Below, one piece after another: positions 48,040 to 64,000 of a stretch of 64,000 nt of DNA (positions within the stretch are counted from its first letter, which is position 1; each line of letters opens with the position of its first letter). Source of the DNA: Watersipora subatra. Lineage: Eukaryota; Bryozoa; Gymnolaemata; Cheilostomatida; Watersiporidae. The notes beneath the pieces are model-generated. The model did no database searches and was not told where the DNA came from. It saw only the letters and a program-made list of their open reading frames with translations. The position numbers and the translations under genes are program-made. The stretch covers positions 54,690,690-54,754,689 of the forward strand of contig NC_088715.1 in the NCBI RefSeq assembly GCF_963576615.1. Direction: 5' to 3'.

Positions 48040-49130
48040 ATATCGAATATGTTCTGTAAAGCGTTACCCACCTCGGAGCCATCACTCAGCTTAAAAGGAA
48101 AAGTAAAGTTACGATTTAATTTGGTCTGAAGAGTGATGCCATAAATTTTCTTTGACTAAGTTTAACCATATCTATGTTTTAAAACACAGAGAATATTAAA
48201 TCAAAACCTAAATTCAAAAATTGAAAAATTAATTCTTGAACACTACCGTAAGTCCTCATGCTCAAGCCATGCGGCTTGTCGTTGGGCGCGGATTCTGGTT
48301 CCAGGTCATAGACCGCCCGGCTAAGGCCATTCTTTTAAAACTTACGTGGGGCTCAGGGCGGCTTCTCGATAAATGCAGTTTCTGCTCAGATCCCGCGCTA
48401 TAACCATGGAATCGCATTCATAATAGACTTTTATGTACGGTGATTTTAGCGACCTACTCGTTTATCTTCAAGGTCATGTTTATGGAATACTTTAGACTAA
48501 AGAAGAATTTATCGCTCTAAATCTTGATGAATTTGTGACACACGAGTGAAAGACAAGCGGTTGGGAGCGTGTTAATACCTGCTGACATCAAAGCAGAAAC
48601 TATGTACCAAACTGAGTGCAAAACTCACCGCATCAAAATGTTGCAGCAAGCCACAGGTATTTGCAAAAAACAGACTATTTGTGAACTTACTTTTTAGTTA
48701 AAAATATAGGAAACTTTTAAATTTAAATATTTCTAGACATAATGGTATCATAAACTTCATTGGTTTAGGCAAAATGAGTGCAACATCACAATTTTATTCA
48801 TTGTTCTGAATATCTGCATGTTTTAGCATGAAAAGTTAATAAAAAACTTTTTAAAATGTATCACTTGTTTTTAAATTAGTCTTAGGTTAAAGGTTATTGT
48901 TGTTTTAGGCAAAAATATCTATCAATGAGCCACAGTATGGCTGGCAATCTGTGTTCAAGTGTCCCAAAGTAATTGGAACAATCGTTGATATAGGTGAAAC
49001 TTGAACAGGTGTAAATAGCAGCTATCTTGGTACTTATTTTTAATAACTTTTCAATAACCTTAGAGTCTCTGTTTTTTGTGATAAAAGCCATGTCATATAA
49101 TAGCTCACTAAAACAACTTCACTCCAGGTC
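48040..49130 (+). pseudogene. Truncated third copy of the exon 19 region
   Basis: The intron sequence at 48040-48240 and 48660-48900 matches 43920-44117 and 44830-45080. A pseudo-exon at 48909-49008 matches exon 19 base for base in length (100) and keeps an AG before it and a GT after it. It translates to AKISINEPQYGWQSV and on to a TGA in place of the Gly codon of the ETGT motif. No copies of exons 18 or 20 are next to it. It lies inside the 3' flank of copy B and is a dead fragment. Confidence 0.85.
48245..48655. mobile_element. Unclassified insertion of about 410 bases in the third copy
   Basis: The third copy is interrupted here at the same intron position where copy B carries the TTAA MITE and copy A is empty. 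The insert is more GC-rich than its surroundings (GGCTTGTCGTTGGGCGCGG) and holds two facing CGTAAGTCC/AAACTTACG-like words. No termini of a known family were recognised. Confidence 0.4.
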
Positions 49131-49756
49131 ATTTAAAATGGCAGTTGGCTAGTGATAGACCCTCCCTAATGTGCAGATAACAATGTAGATAACCTAATGA
49201 AATTATTCAAGATTGTCTGTTTCCACAGATTAGCGGAGGACAACTCCAAATTAAGTTTAGCAAAAGAATTTGCTCCTTCCTCTATTGTAAGGCTTTTCAA
49301 TTGATTTCAGCTGGATGCTTTTTATCAGAACTCTAAGCTTTTCATGATCAAGTGCTAATTTTGTCTGGCAGAAATTTGTCAAATGATGCCTACCTCATTT
49401 TTTCATTTAAAATTAATAGCTCCTTTTCAACCTGATTGAATAAATCTGAATGTTATGGATTCAGCCAGTTTAGCCTTAGTTTGGTTTACTGGCCAACTTT
49501 TGTGTGGTGAAGCTTACTCTACATTTCACAACTGTGTCTCAGAGTTTAAGTGCTGAAAAAATTGTTAAGACTGACTCACCTATATAAAGGCGGACATGTT
49601 TTGTGTATGCTGTGAGAGATGAACTTAGAGGTTTTTGAACTGAAAAAAAGAGATGTACCTTTGGTACATCTCTCATGGGTCAAGAGGAATAATAGAAATC
49701 TAAAAGCACTATCACAGTTTAGGAGTTTGGTATTGAAGTTGCTTGGCTATCTGTTC

Positions 49757-50040
49757 AAAGCTGTAGTGAAATGTTGTATTGTTGTAGAAAACGTTGTTTT
49801 GTTGTAGAGAATTTTTGTACTGCTGTCGAAAGATGGTGTAATGCTGTAGTGAAATGTAGCGCTGTTGTAGAGAGACATCGGATTGCTGTAGAGAGATAGT
49901 TTACCGCTATGGAGAGATATTGCACGGCTATCGAAAGTTAGAATACTGGGGTAGAGAGAGGATGTTCAGTTGTAAAGAATGATTTTTCTCAGCTGTGAAG
50001 AGTGATTTTTTTCAGCCACAGAGAGATGTTGTACAAATGT
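49757..50040. repeat. CTGTAG-rich minisatellite in copy B
   Basis: Imperfect CTGTAGAGAGATGTTG-like units, the counterpart of 9320-9600. Confidence 0.65.
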
Positions 50041-50863
50041 AGATAGTTGTTTCTTAGTATATTTATTATGTGATGAATTATTTTGCATAAGAATGTATAA
50101 CTATAAAGGTCATCCTATAAAGGTTAAAGGTCATCCTTATATGTCTGCTTCAGCCTTTGTGCATGACACTTGATTGTACTTGACAGTATTTGCTTGTCAT
50201 AAAGCTTATTGAATACGAAGCAACAAACACTACTCGCATATCTCTGTAGGTGCTAACAAATACTCTTATGAGAAATAATTCTTCTTGTTTGCAAATCATT
50301 TGTTTGTTAAGATAATGCTTCAAATCTTTTGTATGACTAGTTGCTAATTAAATAGCAATGTATTTGTCTTGGTTTACTGTTATATAGTTGTTTATAGCAA
50401 CACATAAAATGAGGGGGCCTAATGAATAGAGCAGTTTAGCATTATCAGCTTTAAACTAGCTTTAGCTAACATTTCTATAAATAGCAAAACGGGATATCTT
50501 TAAGCAATCTACATGTATATAGTAGTCTGTTTGAGTGACAATAATATTGTAACATAGTTGCATAAGTATGAATTACTACTAATATCTATGGAAATGCATT
50601 TCTTTTACTTTTGACTTTTTTATTTGGTAATCTCTTTCAGTATATACAAACACTGGGAAGCTAAAGCCTTTTAATCTCAAGTCCTCTTATCACACTCATA
50701 TTCAGTAATAATTACAAAATCTGGCATCAGGTGCAAGTACAATGCAGCTGCCTTAACAAGACTAAAGTCAAACTGGATAGATCCTCTCATCTTATAGTGT
50801 GACTTCGAGCTTTTTTAGTTTTCTCATTGTTAACTCTGATAATGTATTGTTATTTAAGGGATG

Positions 50864-53123
50864 TAACATTCATTATAGTTAACATCCATTATAGTTAACA
50901 TTCATTATAGCTAACATTCATTATAGTTAACATTCATTATAATTAACATTCATTATAGTTAACATTCATTATAGTTTGCATTTATTATAGTTAACATGCA
51001 TTATAGTTAACATTCATTATAGTTTGCATTTATTATAGTTAACATTCATTATAGTTAACATTCATTATAATTAACATTCATTATAGTTAACATTCATTAT
51101 AGTTAACATTCATTATAATTAACATTCACTAGAGTTAACACTCATTATAGTTAACATTCATTATAGCTAACATTCATTATAGTTAACATTCATTATAATT
51201 AACATTCATTATAGTTAACACTCATTATAGTTAACATTCATTATAGTTAGCATTCATTATAGTTAACATTCATTATAGTTAACATTCATTATAGTTAACA
51301 TTCATTATAGTTAGCATTCATTATAGTTAACATTCATTATAGTTAACATTCATTATAGTTAGCATTCATTATAGTTAACATTCATTATAGTTAACATTCA
51401 TTATAGTTAACATTCATTATAGTTAACATTCATTACAGTTAACATTCATTATAGTTTGCATTTATTATAGTTAACATTCATTATAGTTAACATTCATTAT
51501 AATTAACATTCATTATAGTTAACATTCATTATAGTTAACATTCATTATAATTAACATTCATTATAGTTAACACTCATTATAGTTAACATTCATTATAGTT
51601 AACATTCATTATAGTTAACATTCATTATAGTTAACATTCATTATAATTAACATTCACTAGAGTTAACACTCATTATAGTTAACATTCATTATAGCTAACA
51701 TTCATTATAGTTAACATTCATTATAGTTAACATTCATTATAGTTTGCATTTATTATAGTTAACATTCATTATAGTTAACATTCATTATAATTAACATTCA
51801 TTACAGTTAACATTCATTATAGTTAACATTCATTATAGTTAACATTCATTATAATTAACATTCACTAGAGTTAACACTCATTATAGTTAACATTCATTAT
51901 AGCTAACATTCATTATAGTTAACATTCATTATAATTAACATTCATTATAGTTAACACTCACTATAGTTAACATTCATTATAGTTAACATTCATTATAGTT
52001 AACATTCATTATAATTAACATTCATTATAGTTAACACTCATTATAGTTAACATTCATTATAGTTAGCATTCATTATAGTTAACATTCATTATAGTTAACA
52101 TTCATTATAGTTAACATTCATTATAGTTAGCATTCATTATAGTTAACATTCATTATAGTTAACATTCATTATAGTTAGCATTCATTATAGTTAACATTCA
52201 TTATAGTTAACATTCATTATAGTTAACATTCATTATAGTTAACATTCATTACAGTTAACATTCATTATAGTTTGCATTTATTATAGTTAACATTCATTAT
52301 AGTTAACATTCATTATAATTAACATTCATTATAGTTAACATTCATTATAGTTAACATTCATTATAATTAACATTCATTATAGTTAACACTCATTATAGTT
52401 AACATTCATTATAGTTAACATTCATTATAGTTAACATTCATTATAGTTAACATTCATTATAATTAACATTCACTAGAGTTAACACTCATTATAGTTAACA
52501 TTCATTATAGCTAACATTCATTATAGTTAACATTCATTATAGTTAACATTCATTATAGTTTGCATTTATTATAGTTAACATTCATTATAGTTAACATTCA
52601 TTATAATTAACATTCATTACAGTTAACATTCATTATAGTTAACATTCATTATAGTTAACATTCATTATAATTAACATTCACTAGAGTTAACACTCATTAT
52701 AGTTAACATTCATTATAGCTAACATTCATTATAGTTAACATTCATTATAATTAACATTCATTATAGTTAACATTCACTATAGTTAACATTCATTATAGTT
52801 AACATTCATTATAGTTAACATTCATTATAGTTTGCATTTATTATAGTTAACATTCATTATAGTTAACATTCATTATAGTTAACATTCATTATAGTTAACA
52901 TTCATTATAGTTAACATTCATTATAGTTAACATTCATTATAGTTAACATTCATTATAATTAACATTCACTAGAGTTAACACTCATTATAGTTAACATTCA
53001 TTATAGCTAACATTCATTATAGTTAACATTCATTATAATTAACATTCATTATAGTTAACATTCACTATAGTTAACATTCATTATAGTTAACATTCATTAT
53101 AGTTAACATTCATTATAGTCAAC
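50864..53123. repeat. 16-base satellite array with an 816-base higher-order period
   Basis: About 140 units of ACATTCATTATAGTTA. Variants include TATAATTA, CACTAGAGTTA, ATAGCTA and a TTTGCATTTATTATAG unit. Variant order repeats: CACTAGAG occurs near 51655 and 51864 and again near 52471 and 52680, an offset of 816 (51 units). Each normal unit junction contains GTTAAC. The array starts exactly where copies A and B stop matching. Confidence 0.95.
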
Positions 53124-53229
53124 TTCGTCATTGATACTCATATCACATGAAGAACGTTGTTCTGTCTTTTAGTGCCTACACATATGACTAATCAACTGAT
53201 TGTTGCACCTACAGCAGTCAAACATTTCT

Positions 53230-55090
53230 ATTGAGTGAAGCTTGAGAGACTATAGAAAATTGCTAAAGCTACATGCGCCATCTCTGAGTGAGTCAGATTG
53301 GTGAAACTTGTCAAACTGAACTTTTTCGGAGAAATTGCTGAAGTCTCCAGTCTTTTAGCATTAACCATGTTGAGTGAATCAAAACATAAGGTGGAGTCAT
53401 TGCTCTAATTCACAGCAATATTTTGTCAACTACCAGATGCTAGTTTCCTATGAAGCCTAATGGAATAACCAAACTTTTTGCAACTACTTTATAGTAATAA
53501 ACAAAAACCAGCAATGCATAATCGTTATTGAAAAGACGTTTTTTTATTCATACAGCTCACTTGAAGTTTAATACTGGCCTGCACCATAAGACATTTCTTT
53601 AGTTACTGATTTGCTAATTCACCTAACCCATAGCAATCTTTGCAATAATAGCAATAGGTTGTTTTCTACTGAATTACCTTCTCCGTAATCACAACCAAAG
53701 CAATTTCCAGATTATATTAACTTTTTAATGTATGTATAACTTTTTGTTGGCATTAGTAACACCATTTACAGAATAATGTTTTTTTTATTAATTTTCATAA
53801 CAAAACTGATAAAATAACAGATGATAAAAAAATGATGAAAATCAGGAGTTATCGAATAAGTTGAACTAAGGCGTTTAAATATTGGTAAGCAAATAGTGAG
53901 ACAGAGTAGTGGAGATAGTGGCATGTAGGTTGTAGTAACAGAAAGTTCATAAACTGAATCATACAATGATGGATGTAGTATTTTAGCGTCATGGAATCCA
54001 AAAGAATTTTGTCATATGTATAGGAATATAAATTTAAATATTCAGAGCAGAGTTTAACCAGGAGTTTGAAGTCTGTAACGCAAACGCAGAAGCAAACAAG
54101 TTTGGGATAAGGCAACATGTTTTCAGATTTTGTAATGTGATAGGTAAAAGTGTGATGAACTGCAACAAGTGACCAGTAATACGTAAGCCTTAGTAAATAG
54201 TTCTGCAAGAGGGAAACCTTTTTCTGCAGCTGGTATGGTAAGACAGATAAACATATACAATGGTATTGATCAGATGACAGTGCATAAATTAAAAGTGAAA
54301 CAGCATGCGGTCTTGCTGTTCATAAAATATCCTAATTGCATCAAAAGAAATGATTTTCTCAGACTTCACCATTCTGGCTGTTTCTGTTCATATAGTACCC
54401 AGTAGATGTTTTTGTGACCTAAATTGGATTCAGCTAAAAGGATTTTTTACTTGTTTACTATGTGTGCCATTTTATTTACTTCACAATCAGTCAGGTAGCA
54501 GCAAGCCATGATTGTGCACAATTTTTTATGCTTCATAGGTTCTGCTTTTATTACAAACTTTTTTCTGAATTTCAAGCAGCGAAAGTGCACTTGCTGGCGA
54601 TCTTCTGTTTTCTAGGCTCGTAATCAGTCAACTGTTTTTGATCGATGTTGCAACATAAAATGGTTGACGCAAACATTTTAAGACGAGAGACAATAATTCA
54701 CTTAAAGTAACCTGCCTTAAAATTGAACTCTTCTAATTTTCCTGAAAAAAAAAAAACATTTTAGATCTGCAAACACTTACACTAGTAGCTCGACAGCAAT
54801 TATTTGAAAAAGCTGCAACCGACCTTAATCTATAAAAATCCAAACTATTACAATGTCTCTGCAAACAAAGACTGTGCTTCTTCAAGGTAAGACGTGCTCA
54901 TTTCTATCTAATGTCTATCATGTAGGCAGAGCTGCTTTTGTTCTTAGATGTTCGGTTACAATGTTTGTTAAAAACAAACAGATCTTATCCTCTTGCAAGC
55001 GCATATGCGACAATCTAGTTTGCCAAGAGGGCAGAGACTATTTGGTCTGGCTGATATGGTGGATTCAAAAATGCATTTGTTTTACTTTTC
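53230..55090. repeat. Duplicated non-coding block, copy 1
   Basis: Parts of this block match 56180-57760 in order: TCTAGTCTCTTAGCAT-like sequence near 53350, CACTTAAAGTAACCTGCCTT near 54698, and CATGTAGGCAGAGCTGC to CTGATATGGTGGA at 54920-55060. No exon is recognised in it; the 82-codon frame at 54853 is not supported by the other copy. Confidence 0.75.
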
Positions 55091-55099
55091 ACTTTTCTT

Positions 55100-55335
55100 A
55101 ATTATCAATTTTTTTCCGCCTAAGCAAAACTGAGGAGCTAAACCTTTCAATCTCAAGTTCTTTCCTTATCACACTCATATTCCGAAATAATTAAACAATC
55201 TGGCATCAGGCACAAGTAGATAGTTGCTGCCTTAACAAGACTAAAGTCCAATCGGTATCCTTTCTTATCATAGTGCGGCATCGTTTTCTATGTTCTAAGT
55301 TTTCTTGTTGTTAGCACTGGTTTATGTGCTTCTCT
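55100..55335. repeat. Fragment of the copy A/B 3' flank
   Basis: CTAAACCTTTCAATCTCAAG, AATCTGGCATCAGGCACAAG and CTGCCTTAACAAGACTAAAG match 50655-50830 and 10170-10310. It is a third copy of this flank, separated from copy B by the satellite array. Confidence 0.8.
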
Positions 55336-56180
55336 TTGAGTAGCATAACTTTCAAATGCTTATGCTATATGTACCAACTGTAGGGAGAGTAAAATAGGTA
55401 GACCATGTGAGAAGTAAATTTTTGACTGCAGTCATGTGCAAAAGTATAACACCGCCAAATAACTACCAGGATTTTTCAGATATTGAACTACAAAGCTCAA
55501 TAATTGCATCACAGTCAAGTTAAATGAAAAAAAGTTATATATCATTTTAATCTTAAGAGTTTACACTTTTCTGCAATGTTAATGTGTTTTTTCAGAGCTG
55601 AAATTTATTTCGTCTAACTACAGAGTTATCTCATGTGATGAGTTCTGCTCTGTTTTAATGAAATATTAACAAAATTTACAAATTGTTAATTTTTTTCCTA
55701 AATGTTTTATATTGCTACTTCTCTAGTATTATTAATTTAGCAATTTTTTGATAGTTTCAGCACTCGTTTCTCAAAATAACTTCGGTAAACAAAAATATTG
55801 ACATTTGAACCTGCCTAGCAACACAACAGCAGAATATTGTTTTTCAAGATTAATAAATAAGAAAAACGAATCAACAAGATTCTGCACATTAAAATTATAC
55901 CAGGTTTCTGAATTTTTGTTTTTTTAAGACATCTTTCAAAAGTAAGCTAAACTTTATTTCATTTATCTTATTACATTTTGTTATGAAAAATGTTGTTTTA
56001 TTATTACTGAATGTTCTTTAAATGTACTATTAACCAATATAGATTACTTATACAAGCTTTAATTATACTTATATAATCCTTAAACATACGTTTCATACAA
56101 AATCACAAACTGAGACAATTTACGAACAAATTTACTTAATGAACGGTTGTTCAGAATGTATTTTGTTTGTATGTTGAGAA
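55336..56180. other. AT-rich stretch with nothing recognised
   Basis: No gene, exon or clear repeat found on either strand. Confidence 0.5.
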
Positions 56181-57760
56181 GTGTCTGCTTGTTTCTGAAG
56201 CCTCTAGTCTCTTAGCATGAGCCAAAATGAGGAAGCCATACAATATGGTGTTAGCCACTGCCCTTTAGTTTGAAATGATGATTTTTTCAATTTTTGGACG
56301 CCAGAATTTCTATCAAACTACCGAAAAACAAAACCCTGGTAGCCAAAAATTATTGGCACTATTGATAGCACTCTATTGACTTTATAGCTCTTATGCCTCT
56401 GTTTGTACATATAAGCTTCGTTTTATGTAAATTCCACTTGACAGAAAAATTTAACAATTTTTTTGCATCATATTACATAATAAATTATATATATCTTGAA
56501 GCATAAAGTCGGTGCAAGCTCATAAGTTTGATTTGAACAAAGAGAATCACAGTTTGCCTAAAAATTATTGTTTTCACTTTTGCATCACTTGAAAGTGGAA
56601 ACGACATAAAGGGGCATCTCTATTACGTATACTAGTACTGCTGTAGCCTAGTGTGTCATGAGAGATTGTCAGGTGCGCTTATAAAGCACAGGTGATAAGT
56701 AGCTGCCCAACTATTCATAAATACCTAAAAGCAGTCGATTAGCACAGCTGTTCAGCGTCAAGCTGAATACCTGTGCTAAAGTCTTGTTTTAAAGTAGCCT
56801 TTCATCTTAACCTCTAATTCCTTAAAAAAATGGATGGACAGGTAGTGGACTGGCACTGTTGTTATTATAATAAAAACACACTTATATTTTACATTCTTCT
56901 AGAGCTATACAATATTTTTCTCCTCTAGCATAGACAGCGCTGTGAAAATATTGTCAAAATATTGTGTCAAAATTCACTTATTAAAATTTCAAGAGATTGC
57001 ATTGTTAATGTAAAAAGAAACATTGTTTTAGACCCTGATACTGTAAAATCTTTACTAGAATGCCACTGTTATTTGAAAGCCACCTCTAATAGAACACCTC
57101 TATAGTGTAAGGACTAGAAAATACAGCACCATGGCACTCAAATGAAGGTTTTACAGTAACTTTGCAATTAACAAACCTGTTTGAAACAGTTTGGATTAGT
57201 TTGAACCAGGTTGGGCAACTTTTGGCATCCGAATAATTCTAATTTTTGAGCTATACTTAAAATTCTTACTATGGACTAAGATATAATGTTAATAAGAATA
57301 AGATACAATAATCCACTTAAAGTAACCAGCCTTAAAATTGAACTTTCGTAATGCTCCCTAACAGAGATATTTCAGGTTCGCAAAAGTTTGGCAGCCCAAC
57401 AGCAGTCATTGACTACCAAATCCACCACTAATCTTTTTTCATACAAGCCTAAACCAATACTGGGTCTATATAAACAGTCATTGTGTTTCTGCAGCGTAAG
57501 ACATGCAATTCCCGCTTCATGTCTAGCATGTAGGCAAAGCTTTCTTACCTAGATGTGTAGTTACAACGGTTGTTTAAAAAAACAAACCTTATGTCTAACA
57601 AAATCCTTAGCAACAATCTGCTTTGTTCTAAGAGCAGTAACTATTTGGTCTAGCTGATATGGTGGAATAATTGTACAACGAAATTTCAAAAAGCTTATAA
57701 ATTAGCTCAACGTTAAGAAATACAGTTTGTGGTAATCACGTTACCATGACTGCATTTGTT
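56180..57760. repeat. Duplicated non-coding block, copy 2
   Basis: The counterpart of 53230-55090. It runs to 130 bases before the Ly6-type gene, so it may contain its promoter. A short TA-flanked MITE (57048-57163) is inserted in this copy only. Confidence 0.7.
57048..57163. mobile_element. Minimal copy of the TA-target transposon family
   Basis: TACTGTAAAATCTTTACTAG at the left and the inverted form, CAAATGAAGGTTTTACAGTA, at the right. About 115 bases: the ends of the family joined with almost no interior. Confidence 0.8.
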
Positions 57761-57892
57761 TGACGCAACATGCTTTTGGTAATAAAATAAACACTTTGGC
57801 TGTATATAAAGAGGGGCGGCTGATTCCACCCGCTCAAAGGTATCACGAGGCAAGCAGTAGACACAGAAAAGCCACGAGTCTACTCAACGAGA

Positions 57893-63038
<5,146 letters not shown>

Positions 63039-63253
63039 TCGTTCTGGAACATGCGGCTTTTGACTATAATTGGTAGACAACTATCCTGATATTTTTGTCA
63101 TTTGTGTTATTTCAGATGTTTGATTGATCAATGGAGTGTGTAAATCTACATATTAGCTACTCTGTGGATATTTGTATTTCAATGACTAGATAGTATCATG
63201 TTTTTATATCCAATACAACTAAAACTGTTTTTGGCTCAACTTAAAGTCACAAA

Positions 63254-63259
63254 AATAAA
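63254..63259 (+). other. Candidate poly(A) signal of the Ly6-type gene
   Basis: AATAAA 216 bases after the stop; a second AATAAA lies near 63277. Confidence 0.5.
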
Positions 63260-63774
63260 GGATGAATCAAAAAACTAATAAAGCAGCATGTAAATTTTGC
63301 AAGTAGCCAACCAATCAGTAAATAGTATGCTTCAGAAACTTTCAGATGAACACCAACCTAGGGCAACACAAACACTATCATTCTAAAAGTAAATTCAATG
63401 CCTTGATAATGCAACTAATATTGAGTTATATTGCAATACTGACTTCAAAGTTTGGTTTTGGTTGTTAACACGGTTTTTATTTTAAATATTGGTACCATTT
63501 TCTACATTTCTTTCAGCATATTCATCACAAACACATGAAACTTTAAAATCTCAGCTTCATAATCACCTATGAAACATATTTACCAAGTTGGGCATTAATA
63601 TTTTTGCATAGCAATACTGTTATTCAACACAAGCTCCAGTTTCGTGGTTTCCTATGCCATCAAATAAATGTGCGGAGTTGTCCAAAAATTAAAACAAGCA
63701 AGGTTCAACATAATAACTAATTATTTTGGAATATCATAGTAATATTCTTTACTGTACCAAAAAATATCCTCATA

Positions 63775-63890
63775 TCTCCATCTGTCTGAAGCCAAAATTA
63801 GAGGTTAAGAAAAAGGATTGCTTACAACAGGATTCAAACTCATGACTTTTGGTTTGGTAAACTAACTCTCTACCACATGGGTAATTATGC
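63775..63890 (-). repeat. tRNA-derived SINE-like repeat, second type, minus strand
   Basis: On the minus strand: A-box-like CCATGTGGTAGAGAGTTAG, B-box-like GAGTTTGAATCCTG, then TTAACCTCTAATTTTGGC and CAGACAGATGG. Same type as 47553-47690. Confidence 0.65.
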
Positions 63891-64000
63891 AGTTCGTTAC
63901 TAGATTGAAAGATCTCTCATGCCACATCGCATTGGACTGGTAGATACTAGTATCAAATAGTATTGTAATTAAATTTCGATTGAATGGGTGCCACCGTTGT

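Larger units (their letters stand above)
42240..50845 (+). repeat. Segmental duplication, copy B
   Basis: Aligns with 1-178 plus 2880-10340. The left edge is near 42240 and the right edge meets the start of the 16-base array at about 50850. It holds exons 18-20 of gene B. Private insertions are the MITE at 44122-44819 and the block at about 47510-49190, which includes the truncated third copy. Confidence 0.9.

Noticed and set aside
50864..53123. CRISPR-like or telomeric array
   Set aside because: Units are contiguous with no unique spacers and do not match telomere motifs; it is a satellite in a eukaryotic genome.
54853..55101. 82-codon frame in the duplicated block
   Set aside because: The second copy of the block (57470-57700) does not keep the frame open.

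Overview
The window looks like nuclear DNA from an invertebrate animal. It is AT-rich, has small exons (51 to 276 bases) split by introns of 0.4 to 4.5 kb with GT-AG borders, and is full of non-autonomous DNA transposons, tRNA-derived SINE-like repeats and minisatellites. I cannot name the species; a lophotrochozoan is a guess from general character only.

The central feature is a plus-strand gene that I assembled by hand from 20 exons between 13982 and 46465. All splice phases agree, giving a 944-residue protein. It has an N-terminal C3HC4 RING finger, a helical/coiled-coil stretch, two divergent repeats of the Mind-bomb/KEG type (SH3_15), a long lysine-rich linker, and four more repeats at the C-terminus. 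This is the layout of a RING E3 ubiquitin ligase that recognises substrates through paired SH3_15-like repeats, without the kinase and ankyrin parts of plant KEG or the ankyrins of animal MIB.

The last three exons of a second, upstream paralogue lie at 3481-7672. The window is therefore part of a tandem gene duplication: about 1-10340 aligns with about 42240-50845, introns included. A third, truncated copy with a stop in its one recognisable exon lies at 48040-49130. Comparing the copies gives empty sites for three transposon insertions: a broken piggyBac element (179 to about 2870), a TA-flanked element (3927-5351) and a TTAA-flanked piggyBac-like MITE (44122-44819).

Downstream come a 2.25-kb array of a 16-base repeat with an 816-base higher-order period (50864-53123), then a duplicated non-coding block (53.2-55.1 and 56.2-57.8 kb). 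The last gene, at 57893-63038, is a complete three-exon Ly6/uPAR-type gene with a signal peptide, ten cysteines and a probable GPI-anchor tail. Its first intron holds a palindrome of about 480 bases around a long TA run. Other structured repeats are a 27-copy 39-base minisatellite in intron 13 (34893-35955) and a 52-base tandem repeat in intron 4.

All exon joins, repeat borders and coordinates were worked out by eye and may be a few bases off where stated.
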